In this document: positions 34,432-46,500 of the stretch, piece after piece
Position numbering within the stretch: position 1 is the first letter of the stretch
Layout: the number at the start of each line of letters is the position of its first letter
Assembly (NCBI RefSeq): GCF_014905555.1
Contig: NZ_BNGS01000015.1
Coordinates: 62,001-126,000 of the forward strand
Origin: Streptomyces sp. Y2F8-2
GTDB lineage: Bacteria; Actinomycetota; Actinomycetes; Streptomycetales; Streptomycetaceae
Length of the DNA stretch: 64,000 nt
Direction of reading: 5' to 3'
Made by a program: the position numbers and the translations under genes
Notes under the pieces: generated by a model
Seen by the model: only the letters and a program-made list of their open reading frames with translations
Databases searched by the model: none
Told to the model about the DNA's origin: nothing

Positions 34432-35211
34432 ATGCCCTTCATCACGCGCACAAGACGCTCTCGCCTGCTCATCGCCGTCGCGACAGGGGTGGCTGTCGTG
34501 CTGTCCGTCGCGCTGACTGTGGCCCTGACGGTCACGACCTACGACCACACCTCGCCCCGCGCCGCCCGATCAAAGGCATCCGGATCGGTGGCCGCAAACG
34601 TCGACTGCCGCAAGGCGAAGTGCGTGGCCCTCAGCTTCGACGGCGGCCCCAGCCCGACGACCCCCAGGCTGCTGGACATCCTCAAGCGGGACGGGCTGCA
34701 CGCCACGTTCTTCGTTCAGGGCAAGGGCCACATCGCGAGGTACCCCGACATCCTGCGTCGCATCTCGGACGAGGGGCACGAGATCGGCAATCACACCTGG
34801 AACCACAGGAGGCTGACAGACCTCGACGAGGACGATGCCCGTCGGGAACTGACCCGTACACAGGACGCCATCGAGAGGATCACCGGCACCAGGCCCGTCC
34901 TGATGCGTCCGCCCGAGGGCCGCACCAACCGTAACGTGGCCGAGGTCTGCCGGGACTTGGGGCTGGCGCAGGTGCTGTGGAGCGTCACGGCCAAGGACTA
35001 CGAGACGACCGACTCGGCTCTGATCACCGAGAGGGTGCTCGACCAGACGCACCGCGACGGCATCATCCTGCTGCACGACCTGCACAAGGGGACCGTGCCC
35101 GCCGTACCGGGGATCATCAAGGCGCTCGAACAACGCGGCTACACCATCGTCACGGTGTCGCAGCTGCTCGCCCCTGCCAAGCCCCGGCCGGGCATGGTCT
35201 ACCGGCCGTGA
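34432..35211 (+). CDS. Polysaccharide deacetylase-family protein with altered metal motif
   Basis: Secreted or membrane-anchored NodB-domain protein of 259 residues: a signal/anchor helix at 12-35, then the CE4 domain. Motif 2 is normal (His121 and His125 in 'HEIGNHTWNH') and the late LHD motif is present ('IILLHDLHKG'). Motif 1 is LSFDGGPSP, so the second Asp that binds metal is Gly71, and motif 3 reads RPPEG where the family has RPPYG. It may use metal differently or be a non-catalytic glycan binder. Good SD AAGGA before ATG 34432. It follows the acyltransferase gene by 33 bases. Confidence 0.88.
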   Translation: MPFITRTRRSRLLIAVATGVAVVLSVALTVALTVTTYDHTSPRAARSKASGSVAANVDCRKAKCVALSFDGGPSPTTPRLLDILKRDGLHATFFVQGKGHIARYPDILRRISDEGHEIGNHTWNHRRLTDLDEDDARRELTRTQDAIERITGTRPVLMRPPEGRTNRNVAEVCRDLGLAQVLWSVTAKDYETTDSALITERVLDQTHRDGIILLHDLHKGTVPAVPGIIKALEQRGYTIVTVSQLLAPAKPRPGMVYRP

Positions 35212-35275
35212 GGGAACGCGGCGAACGCGCCCCGCAACCGGGGTCGAGGATGGGTCCCGGGGAACCTGCACCCGG

Positions 35276-35488
35276 TCAGTCTCCGTCGGTTTCGGCGAGA
35301 GTGTGGGCGACGAGGGCGTTGGCGTGGCCATGCCCGAGTCCGTGCTCGGCCTTGAGCCAGGTGACCAGTTCCATGTGCTTGGTCAGGGGCGAGGCGCGGA
35401 TGAGGTCCTTCCACTCCGCGATCGGGCGGCCGTACTTCTTCTCGATCGAGGGGAAGTAGCTGGCGGGGCCCTTCACTGGTGCAGTCAT
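35276..35488 (-). CDS. DUF4287 domain protein
   Basis: Small soluble protein of 70 residues: GPASYFPSIEKKYGRPIAEW, 'KDLIRASPLTKHMELVTWLKAEHGLGHGHANALVAHTL'. This is the whole DUF4287 domain, a helical module of unknown function often encoded as a stand-alone gene. ATG 35488 follows AGGAC. It lies about 100 bases downstream of the DHFR-like gene on the same strand and could be in the same transcript. Confidence 0.9.
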   Translation of the reverse strand: MTAPVKGPASYFPSIEKKYGRPIAEWKDLIRASPLTKHMELVTWLKAEHGLGHGHANALVAHTLAETDGD

Positions 35489-35589
35489 GCGCGAAGTCCT
35501 GCCTGTCATGTCGTAGTGATCTTGCTTGTGTACTTCCAGCGGGGTGTCACGTCCGGAGACGCGACGGCAGGGCGGGTGTGGGAGCCTTG

Positions 35590-36162
35590 TCAGCGGACGA
35601 CGTCGAATACGTTCTTCTGCAGCCCGTTGGCGTACGCCTCGTGCTCGACCAGCTTCAGCTTCTGGGCGTCCTTGTCCGTAGCGCTGAACAGACGCTTGCC
35701 CGCGCCGAGCAGGAGCGGGAAGACGAGCAGGTGGTAGCGGTCGATCAGGCCGGCGTCCGAAAGGCTCTGGTTCAGGGCGGCGCTGCCGTGGACGATGATC
35801 GGGCCGCCCTCGGTCTCCTTCAGCGTGGCGACCTCGTCGAGCGAGCGCAGGATCGTGGTCTCGCCCCAGTTCGACACCAGGTCGTCCTCGGTGAGCGTGG
35901 TGGAAACAACGTACTTCGGCATCACCTTGTAATCGGCGAACTCCTCCATGTCCGGCCATACCGGGCTGAACGCCTCGTAGCTGACCCGGCCCATCAACAT
36001 CGCCGTGGCTTCCTTCTGCTCCCGGCCCTTGATGTCGAACGCCTCGGCGAGGAAGTCGACGTTCTTGAAGGTCCACCCGGAGTTCCGGTAACCGGGCTCG
36101 CCGCCCGGAGCCTCCACGACGCCGTCGAGAGAGATGAAGGCAGTGCTGATCAGGGTACGCAT
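35590..36162 (-). CDS. Dihydrofolate reductase-like (RibD C-terminal) protein
   Basis: Protein of 190 residues: RTLISTAFISLDGVVEAPGG, 'QKEATAMLMGRVSYEAFSPVWP', 'GGPIIVHGSAALNQSLSDAGLIDRYHLLVFPLLLGAGKRLF'. It is the stand-alone RibD_C/DHFR-like form, an NADPH-binding reductase of unknown substrate. The start has an excellent SD, GGAGGAACCTTAG before the ATG. It is clearly distinct from, but in the same superfamily as, the protein at 23404. Confidence 0.93.
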   Translation of the reverse strand: MRTLISTAFISLDGVVEAPGGEPGYRNSGWTFKNVDFLAEAFDIKGREQKEATAMLMGRVSYEAFSPVWPDMEEFADYKVMPKYVVSTTLTEDDLVSNWGETTILRSLDEVATLKETEGGPIIVHGSAALNQSLSDAGLIDRYHLLVFPLLLGAGKRLFSATDKDAQKLKLVEHEAYANGLQKNVFDVVR

Positions 36163-36396
36163 CTAAGGTTCCTCCGTCACTCGTGGTTGCTTCACAGTGT
36201 CAGACGGGGCACCCCGACGGAACTCATCGCCATCGGACGAGGATTTTCCAAAAAAACCTTTGGCGGGCTGCGCAGCAGGCCGTCGCCCGGCTGATGCTGG
36301 GCCGTGCCTCTGTGGCCAGCCGGCCATGTAACTGACGAACCATGCGGACGCGCAGTCCGTAGGCATCGTCGGCCTGCCGCGTGGTAGGCATGAGCG

Positions 36397-37023
36397 GTGA
36401 TCGGTCGCCTCCCGCTCGATGAGCAGCTCGCTGTCCTCACGTCCGTGCTGTCCAGCAACGAGGTGCTGCTGGAGGTGCTGAACCGCGCGGCGACGCTGGA
36501 GCTGCCCGGCTGGTACGTGACGGGGGGTTGCCTGTTTCAGACAGTCTGGAACGTGGTCACGGACAGGCACCCCGGCAGCGGCATCAAGGACTACGACGTC
36601 TTCTACTTCGACGACCGCGACCTGTCGTGGGAGGCGGAGGACGCAGTGATCAGGGCCGTCGGCGAAGCCTTCGCCGGGCTGCCGGCGGAGGTCGAGGTCC
36701 GCAACGAGGCACGCGTCCATCTCTGGTACGAGCAGAAGCTCGGCGTCGCATGCGCTCCCCATGCGTCCACTGAGGCGGCCATCGACAGTTTCGCGGCGAC
36801 CACGTGCTGCCTGGGCGTGCGCCTGGAGTGGGGCGGGCGATGGCGCGTCTATGCGCCGCACGGGCTCTCCGACGTGTTCAACCTCGTCGTGCGCCCCAAT
36901 CCGGTGCTTGCCCCGCGCGAGGTGTACGAGGCCAAGACGGCTCGCTGGCGACAGCGGTGGCCCGAACTGACGGTGCTCGGCTGGCCCTCGGCGTCGACCA
37001 TGCTGACGCCTTCTTCAACCTGA
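36397..37023 (+). CDS. Nucleotidyltransferase-family protein (DUF925-like)
   Basis: Protein of 208 residues: LPGWYVTGGCLFQTVWNVVT, then 'GIKDYDVFYFDDRDLSWEAED', where the Asp pair belongs to the nucleotidyltransferase-fold active site. The family fold transfers nucleotides, but substrates are unknown. The GTG start has only a weak SD. The C-terminal dozen residues ('STMLTPSST') look unlike the family and overlap the transposase scar downstream, suggesting the natural end was replaced. Confidence 0.85.
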   Translation: MIGRLPLDEQLAVLTSVLSSNEVLLEVLNRAATLELPGWYVTGGCLFQTVWNVVTDRHPGSGIKDYDVFYFDDRDLSWEAEDAVIRAVGEAFAGLPAEVEVRNEARVHLWYEQKLGVACAPHASTEAAIDSFAATTCCLGVRLEWGGRWRVYAPHGLSDVFNLVVRPNPVLAPREVYEAKTARWRQRWPELTVLGWPSASTMLTPSST

Positions 37024-37135
37024 GGTGCGGAGGCGACGCAGGCAGATGATGCCGCACGCGAGTTGGAGCAGCCCGAGGTGGAGGTCGGCCTGCCGTTCGT
37101 AGCGTGTACGCGCACCGCTGCGCTCCGACGGGCTG
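37021..37135 (-). pseudogene. IS5-type transposase C-terminal fragment
   Basis: The minus strand reads RTRYERQADLHLGLLQLACG then IICLRRLRTSG and a stop, the very C-terminus of IS5-group transposases ('RYERRADIHLGLLQLACALICLRRL'-like). The upstream catalytic part is missing. It overlaps the end of the nucleotidyltransferase gene and precedes the RHS gene. Confidence 0.85.
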
Positions 37136-37507
37136 CCGGATGACCCGTGACCGCGGGTCCACGCCCGCGCCGGTGCTGCCAACGACTCCATCGCCCGGCC
37201 TCCATGACAGTCGGCGCCTCGCCGGCAGAGGGGCCCGCCCTGGACCGGCCTGACCAGACGGGGCCGCAGAGACGGAACCGCACACTTCACATGGGTCACC
37301 GACGCATGAAGAAGAGATCCAGGATGTGTGACGGTCAGGCAAAGCGGTTTACAAGTTGCGAAGGGGCGCCGAACAGCAAATCGGTCAGGTTCGGCAAGGA
37401 TCAGTCAAGCCCTGCACAAGATCAGCTCTTGAAACCGTCCACGGGTCGTTCACGGAAGGCAAGATCAGAGCGTTTTTATGTCGCTCTTAACAACTGGAGT
37501 CCTAGCC
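37136..37507. other. Upstream region of the giant RHS gene
   Basis: About 370 bases. The last 200 (37310-37480) are distinctly lower in G+C, with A-rich patches, and probably hold the promoter. No hairpin, operator or small gene could be supported. Confidence 0.5.
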
Positions 37508-40500
37508 GTGCCTCTGTGGCCGCCCAGCCGCCGTCTACGCCCCCAGCGCGCCGCGCGGCCCGCACGTCGTGCCCGTAGAGCGCGGCGTTCCATAGCCGTG
37601 CTGGTGCTCACCGCGCTGGCGCTGATGCTGACCACCGATCAGGCCCTCGCCGAAGGCATGGAACTGGGCCGGATCCAGCTGCCCAGCCTCAGCCTGTCCT
37701 CGCTGGCGTCGTGGTTCACCGACCCGAACTGGGGCAAGCTGCCGCACCAGCAGTCCGGCACCGCGGCCGGCCGGCGCCACCACGTGTCGGCCGCCGCGAC
37801 CGAGGCGCACCGTGGCGCGGGCCACAAGCCGGGCAAGGGCCGCGGCGAGCTGGCCGCCTACCAGGCGCACCGGCCCACGGTGAAGGCGGGCACGAGCGCC
37901 TCGTTCCGCGGCTTCAACGCCCGGACGAGCCAGCGCGTGGCCGCCAAATCGACGGCGCACTCGACGTACTACCGCAACGCCGACGGCTCGTTCAGCCGGA
38001 AGGTTTCGCCGTTCCCGCTGAACTACAAGGACTCCAAGGGCGACTGGCAGCAGATCGACACGGACGTCGCCCGCGGCTCCGACGGCCGCTTCGACGAGAA
38101 GTCCAACGCCATGGACGTCGCGTTCGCTCCGAAGGCCTCTGACCAGAAGCTCGCGTCGTTCGACAAGGACGGCAACAGCATCGCGTTCGGGCTCGACGGC
38201 GCCGCATCGGTCGCCGGCACGGCCAAGGGATCGACGGTCTCCTACCCGAAGGTCCTCCCCGACACCGACCTGCAGCTGACCTCGACGTCCGTCGGTATGC
38301 GCCAGGAACTGGTGCTCCACTCGGCGGCGGCCGCCAACTCCTGGGTCTTCCCCCTTCAACTGAAGGGCCTGACGGCCGAGCTCAACAAGTCCGGCGGGGT
38401 GGACCTGCGCGACGCCCAGGGCAAGGGCGTGGCGTCGATCCCGTCGGCGTACGCGTTCGACTCGAAGATCAACAAGGTCTCCGGCGAGCGCGCCACCACG
38501 CACGCGGTGACCTACGAGCTGATCACCGAGCACGGCAAGCCGGCGCTCCGGATGACCCTCGACAGCGCCTGGCTGCACGCCAAGGCCCGTCAGTTCCCGG
38601 TGACGGTGGACCCGGACACCTCGGTGTGGGACTACGTCCACACCACGTACGCGGAGTCGGGCTACTCGCCGGTGGACCGTTCGCAGGAGCAGACCATGAA
38701 GGTCGGCTCCTACGACTCCGGTACGCACTCCGCGGTCTCGTTCGTGCAGGACTGGCGGACCAGCTTCGACGGCTCCGGCGTGACCATGGTCTCGGCGAAC
38801 CTGCACCTGTACGACATCTGGGCGTCGACGTGCACCCCCGAGTCGTTCAACGTCGCGCAGGTGTCGTCGGCGTGGGACCCCACGGACGCCATGACGTACC
38901 CCGGTCCTGCGCACGGCGCGTCGATCGGCAGCGTGACGCCCTCGGTGCCCCACGCGTGCGCGAACACCACCAGCAGTGTGACCGGCGGTGACTGGGTGAC
39001 GGTGCCGCTGGACACGGCGTCCATCCAGAAGTGGGCCAGCGGCACCAGCGCGGACTACGGTCTGGCGATCTACGCCACGACCACGGACAACCTGCACTGG
39101 AAGCAGTTCGCCTCGATGGCCAACCCGGGCGACGAGCCGTACATCGTGTACGACTACACCGGTGACATCGCGCCGATGGTCGAGGCGACCTTCCCTGCGA
39201 ACAACTCCTCGGTCTCCACGGTCACACCCGAACTGCAGGCGTTCGCGGACTTCCAGCAGAACCCGGTCGCGCAGAAGTACGACTTCAAGGTCTACAACTC
39301 CGCGGGCACGCTGGTCGTGGACTCCGGCTGGGTGACGACCCCCAACTGGACCGTTCCGGCGGGCAAGCTGACCTGGAACACGACGTACAGCTGGACCGCC
39401 CAGGCCTACGACGGCACCAAGTACTCGACCGTGTCCCCGACGTCGGCGCTGACCACCGATGTGCCGCAGCCGTTCATCACCTCGGAGCTGTCGCAGAACA
39501 GCAGCGACCACGGCTACGACGCGACGATCGGCAACTACACGACGTCCGACACGGACGCCTCCGTCTCGACCGTCGGCCCCAGCCTCGACGTCGAGCGGGA
39601 CTACAACTCCCGTGACTTCCGCACCTCGGGAGCCTTCGGCGCCGGCTGGTCGAGCATCTTCGACGCCAAGGTCACCGAGCAGAAGAACGCGAGCGGCACC
39701 CTGACGGGTGTCGTGACGACCTACCCGGACGGCTCCGAGGTCGGGTTCGGCAAGAACTCCGACGGTACGTTCTCCGCGCCCTCCGGCCGGTTCGCGATGC
39801 TGCGGTCGGTGACCTCGCCGACCGGCTACACGCTGACCGACAAGGACGACACCGTCTACACCTTCACCCAGTCCCTGGGCACGGGTGTGTACGGCATCAC
39901 GTCCGTGAAGGACGCCAACAACCGTTCGGTCGACTTCACCTGGACCTCCGGTCACGTCACCAAGATGAAGTCCGCGGTCTCCGGCCGCTCCCTGAACCTC
40001 ACCTGGTCCACGCCCAGCGGCGCGACCTCCGCGCACGTGGCCACCGTGGTCACCGACCCGGTCAACCCGAACGACGGCAGCAGCGCCCAGACCTGGACGT
40101 ACGGCTACACCGGCGACAAGCTGACCCAGGTCTGCTCGCCGCTGTCCACCACCAAGTGCACGGCGTACGGCTACACCAACGGCTCGCAGTTCCGCACCGA
40201 GGTGGAGAACGCCGGCGCGTCCTCGCTCTGGCAGCTCAACGAGTCCAGCGGCACCGTCGCGGCCAGCTCGGTGGGTGACAGCGAGGGCACGGACAACGCG
40301 ACGTACAACAACGTCACGCTGGGCCAGACCGGCCCGCTGGCCGGGTCCACCGCGACGGCGGCCCAGTTCAACGGCTCCTCCTCCTACCTCGAGCTGCCGC
40401 CGAGCCTGGCCTCCAGCTCCACCCAGCTGACCCTGTCGATGTGGTTCAAGACCACGACGGCTCCGGGTGTGCTGTTCTCCTACTCCACGCTGCCGATCAG

Positions 40501-43500
40501 CAGCAGCATGACCCAGGCCCAGTACACCCCGGGCATCTACGTCGGCAGCGACGGCAAGCTGAACGCGGAATTCTGGAACAGCAACGCCGTCCAGCCGATC
40601 GTCAGCACCGCCGCCGTCAACGACGGCGCCTGGCACGAGGTGGTCCTCTCGGGCGCCGGCTCCAGCCAGACCCTGTACCTCGACGGTGCCAAGGTCGGCT
40701 CGCTGTCCGGCATGATCTCCTACAGCAACGGCTACCACAGCGCGCTGCAGAACCACACCTACATCGGCGCCGGCTTCCTCGGCGGCACCTGGCCGGACGA
40801 GCCGCACTACTCGACCACGGACGACACCGGCTACCCGACCTACTTCAACGGCACCATCGCGGACGCCGCGTTCTACCCGGGCGCGCTGACCGCCGACCAG
40901 GTCGCCCGGATCCACACCGCGGCCACCAAGGCGTCGCCGCTGCTGACGTCCGTCACCCGTCCGTCGGGCAAGGCGTTCGCCGGCATCACCTACGACACCA
41001 ACGCCGCCCGTGTCACCCAGCTGACCGACGAGAACGGCGGCGTCTGGAAGCTCAACCCGCCGACCATCGCCGGTTCCAGCAACACCTACCGGGGGGCGGT
41101 GCTGGGCGGTGCCCCCAACCAGTACTACCGCTTCGGTGAGTCCGCGGGAGCCTCGACGGCACTCGACGAAGTGCACGGTGGCCAGGGCACGTACAACGCG
41201 GTGACGCTCGGCGCGAGCGGTGTGTTCAGCGACCACACCACGGCGTCGTTCAACGGCACCAGCTCCGATGTGGCGCTGCCCAGCGGCACCGTGCCGGGTT
41301 CGGGTGCCGAGTCGGTCGACATGTGGTTCAAGACCTCGACAGCCAACGGTGTGCTGTTCGCCGCCTCGAAGGACCCGTTGACGGGCGGCACCACCCCCAC
41401 GTCGTACACGCCCATCCTCTACGTGGGCAGCAGCGGCAAGCTGTACGGCGAGTTCTACTTCGCCGGCGGCTCCACCAAGCCGATCGGGTCCGCGTCCGCG
41501 GTGACCGACAACAAGTGGCACCACGTGGCCCTCTCCACGTCCGCCACCAGCCAGTCCCTGTACCTGGACGGCAACCTGGTCGGCACCCAGACCGGCACCG
41601 CCGCCATGAGCGGTCAGAACTACACCTACGTCGGCGCGGGCTTCCTCGGCGGCAACTGGCCGGACGAGGCGCACAACAGCTCGACCAGCAACACCGGCTA
41701 CGCCACCTACTTCAAGGGCTCCATCGCCGAGGCGGCGTTCTACCGCTCGCAGCTGTCCTCCGACGACGTGGACGCCCACTTCCAGGCGGCGCAGAACTCT
41801 TCCGGCCTGCTGCCGGTGAAGACGGTGACGGTGACCACGCCGACCAACGCGACGCTCACCTACACCTACGACGTCACGCACGGCAACCGCGCGCTGACCG
41901 AGACCGACGCACTGGGCAACAAGACGAGCTTCGGCTACGACACGGCCGGCTTCGAGCACACCGTGACCGACCCCAACGGTTCGATGACCGTCACGGGTCA
42001 CGATGTCCGCGGCAACATCGTCTCCTCGACGTCCTGCCAGGACCAGGCCGCGAACAAGTGCAACACCGAGTACTACACGTACTACCCGGACGACACCACG
42101 GCCCAGCTGACCACCGCCGACCCGCGGAACGACCAGCTGCTGACCGAACGTGACGGCCGTTCCTCGTCCGCGACCGACAACACCTACCTGACGTCGTACA
42201 CCTACGACTCGGCCGGCAACCAGACCGCGATCACCGGTCCAGCCGTCCCGGGCTTCCCGAACGGCCGTACCACGACGACCGTCTACAGCGACGGCACCAG
42301 CGCCTACCCGTCCGCCGACGGCGGCGTGGTGCCCGCGGGCCTGCCGGTGAAGACCATCAGCCCCGGTGGCGCCGTCAACCAGGTCTCGTACTTCAAGAAC
42401 GGCGACGTGGCCTCCACCACCGACGCCATCGGCCTGGTCACCCAGTACACCTACGACGGCCTGGGCCAGGTCACCACCCAGAAGGTCGTCTCCGACACCT
42501 ACCCCAGCGGCCTGACCACCACCTACAAGTACGACGCGGCCGGGCAGGTGACCGAAGAGGACGACCCGCAGCTCACCGACCGCGTCACCGGCGCCACACA
42601 CGCCGCCGTGACCAGCACGGTCTACGACGAGGACGGCAACACCACCTCGCAGACCGTGGCCGACGCCAGCGGCGGCGACCGCTCCCGCACCCAGACGTGG
42701 ACCTACGACCAGTACGACCACGTGGCGACCGAGTCAGACGCCAATGTGGCCGCAGGAGCGTCCTACGGCAACACGACGACGTACACCTACGACTCGTCCG
42801 GCAACAGGACCAAGGAGGTCACCAGCGCCGGCAACGAGACCCAGTACACCTACGACGCCGAGGGCAACCTGCTCACCCAGGGCCTCATGTACAAGGGTGA
42901 CCCGGTCAACCCGCAGACGCCGACCCTGCTCGTGGAGTCCTCCCGGGCCTACGACCCGGCCGGGCGCCTGGCGTCGGTCACCGACGCGATGGGCAACACC
43001 ACGTCGTACACCTACACCGACGACGGCCTGACCTCGACGGTGAAGCGGACCAGCGCCGACGGCCAGAGCACCTACGTGCTCGAGTCGGACACCTATGACG
43101 CGGCCGGCAACCTGCTCTCCCAGACCACGGACAACGGCGAGAACGTCACCAAGTACACGGTCGACGCCGCCTCCCGGACCACCTCAACCGAGGACGACCC
43201 GACCGGTGTCGACCGGGTGACCACCGTGTCGTACACGCCGGACGACCAGGTCGCCACCGAGAACGACCACGACGCCTCGGGCTACGACCGCACCACCACC
43301 AACACCTACGACGACATGGGGAACCTGCTCAGCGAGACGCTGTACGGGGACGCCTCCGGTCACCCGGCGGGCTGGTGGAAGCTCGACCAGTCGTCCGGCA
43401 CGTCCGTCACGGACGCCTCCGGCACGGGCAACACCGGTCAGGCCACGGGCGTCACGTGGAGCGACAGCGCCGCGACCTTCGACGGCACGACCTCCACGGG

Positions 43501-46500
43501 GATCGCCACCAACGGTCCGGTCCTGGACACCACCACGTCGTACACCGTCTCGGCGTGGGTGAAGATGAGCTCGCTGCCGACGCACAACGCGGCGGTGGTC
43601 GCGCAGACCGGTAGCACGAACAGCGCGTTCATGCTGCAGTACAACTACACGCACACCAACGCGCCGCTGTGGGGCCTCGTCGACACGAGCAAGGACGCGG
43701 CCAGCCCGACGTTCCCGGCGGCGTACTCCTCCGGCGCGCCGACGAGCAACACCTGGACGCACCTGGTCGGTGTGTACGACTCCACCACCGGCGCGATGAA
43801 GCTGTACGTCAACGGCGCCCAGTCCGGCTCGGGCGGCACCAACACCACGCCCTGGGCGGCCACCGGCCCGCTCACGATCGGCCAGGACAAGTGGGCCGGC
43901 GCCGCCGACGACGCGCTGCCCGCTTCCGTCTCGAACGTGCAGGTCTATCAGCGCGCACTGTCGGCCTCCGAGGTCTCCTCGCTGTACGGCAAGGGGCGCA
44001 CCGGCGGCACGGTCGGCTCCTCCGACGCGCAGACCACCAAGTACACCTACGACAAGAGGGGCCTGCCGACGTCCATGACGGACGCCGAGCAGCACACCAC
44101 CAACTACTCCTACGACGAGGCGGGCAACCTCGCGGTCACCACCGCGCCCGCCGTCCAGGCGGAGCCGGACGGCACCACGGCCTCCACCGTGCGCCCGGTC
44201 ACCACCAGCGGCTTCAACACCTTCGGTGAGGCCGTCGAGGAGCAGGACCCGAACGGCCTGGTCACCACCACGGCGTACGACGCAGAGGGCAACAAGGTCT
44301 CCGAGACCCTGCCGCCGTACACCCCGGCGGGCGGCTCGACGGCCAACGCGGGTACCACCGTGTACACGTACGACAGCGAGGGCAACCAGACCTCCGTCAC
44401 CACGCCGGGCGGCAAGACCACCTCCTACCTGTACGACCAGATGGGCAACGTCGCCCAGACGACCGCACCGGACGGGACGAAGACGCACGCGACGTACGAC
44501 GCGGACGGCGATCGGCTGTCCGCGACGGATCCGACCGGCGCGCAGACCCAGGCCACGTACGACTTCCTGGGCCGGCAGCTGACGCAGTCGACGCTGGAGC
44601 GCTACCCGTCGACGAAGACGCTGACGACCACGAACTCCTACGCGGTCACGTCCGGCAACCCCTTCGGAGCGCACCTGGCCTCGACGACGTCGCCGGGCGG
44701 TGTGACCACGTCGTACGGCTACAACCGGACCGGTGACGTCACCTCGGTCACGGACGGCGCGGGCAACACCACCCGCTACACGTACGACTTCATGGGCAAT
44801 CGTCAGAAGACGATCCTCGCCGACGGCACGTACACCGAGACGGACTTCAACGCCTCCGCCGACCCGGTGGTGACGAAGCAGTACGACGCCGGTGGCACGA
44901 AGCTCTGGGAGACCGACCAGCAGTACGACGGTGTCGGCAACCTGATCGCCTCCACCGACGCCAACGGCCACACCAGCCACTTCACCTACGACGCGGCCGG
45001 TACCGTCACGCAGGAGACCCAGCCGGTCGACGCCTCCACGTCGATCACCACGACGTTCGGCTACGACGCCGCGGGCAACCGCACGCGCTTCACGGACGGC
45101 CGTGGCAACTCCTGGCGGTACACGTACACGCCGTGGGGCCAGCAGGAGAAGGTGATCGAGCCGACCACCGCCAAGTACACCTCGGCGGCCGACTCGACGA
45201 CGACCTTCGCCTACGACGCGGACGGCCAGCTCACCAACGTGACGCTGCCGGGTGGCGTGACCACGTCGATGACGTACGACTCGCTGGGTCAGCTGCAGTC
45301 GATGTCCGGCCAGGGCGCCGACGCGGCCTCCGCGACACGGCACTTCACCTACGACGCCGACGGCCGGGTACTGTCCGCGGACACCGACGAGGCGGGCATC
45401 TCCACAGCGGTGGACCACCAGGCGGCCACCCACGAGCAGTTCACCTACGACGACCGCAGCAATGTGCTGACGGCGTCGGGCACGGGCGGCTCGTCCAGCT
45501 TCGCCTACAACAACGACGCCCAGATGACGTCCCGCACGGACGCGGCGGGCACGACGACGTACGGCTATGACACGGCCGGCCGCCTGTCGTCCCTGAACGA
45601 CGCCGCGACGGGCGCCCAACTGACGTACAGCTACGACAACCTGAACCAGCTGAAGACGATCAAGTACGGATCGACGGGGCAGACCCGCACCTTCGGCTAC
45701 AACAGCGCCCACGAGCTGACCAGCGACACCCTGGTGCAGGGCGCAACGACCCTGGCGAGCTTCGCCTACGGCTACGACAACAACGGCAACCTGACGTCGA
45801 AGACGACGACGGGCGTGTCGGGTGCGTCGTCGAACACCTACACCTACGACTGGGCCAACCGCCTGACGTCGTGGAACAACGGCACGACGACCACGCAGTA
45901 CGCGTACGACGCCTCGGGCAACCGCATCCGCAACGGCTCGAACGTCTACACGTACGACGAGCGGGACGAGCTCACCTCGGACGGCGTGCACAGCTACGAC
46001 TACTCGGCGCGCGGCACGATGACGCAGGAGTCGTCGGCCTCCGGCACGATGGCGTACAAGACGGATGCCTTCGGCGGCCAGATCGTCGCCGGTGAGCAGT
46101 CGTACACGCTGGACGCGCTCGGCCGGAACGTCTCCGACCGCGACACGAGTACCGGTACCACCCGGACCTTCGCCTACTCCGGCGCGGACAACACGATCGC
46201 CTCGGACGGTGACTACACCTACAGCTACGACCCGGCGGGCGGCATCGTCGGCATCAAGCCGACGGGCGGCAGCGGTGTCCTGGCCCTGACGGACCAGCAC
46301 AACGACGTGGTCGGCACCTTCACCTCGGGTGCCACCTCGCTGGCCGGCTCGGTGTCGTACGACCCGCTCGGCAAGGTGGTCTCGCCGACCAACACGGTGA
46401 CCGGCCACCTGGGCTTCCAGTCCGGCTGGACGGAGCCCGGCACGGGTGACGTCGGTACGGCGTCACGCTGGTACAACCCGGGTACGGGCCAGTTCCTGAA

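Noticed and set aside
37478..37507. ATG 37478 as the RHS start
   Set aside because: No SD at proper spacing; GTG 37508 has GGAG eight bases upstream and gives a typical signal peptide. It remains possible.
37535..42721. Very long open frame on the minus strand opposite the RHS gene
   Set aside because: It is the antisense shadow of a G+C-biased gene; the translation is Val/Gly/Arg low complexity with no domain, while the plus strand has clear RHS, LamG and Hint motifs.
43184..46408. Second long minus-strand frame opposite the RHS gene
   Set aside because: Same antisense artefact; no start site or motif.
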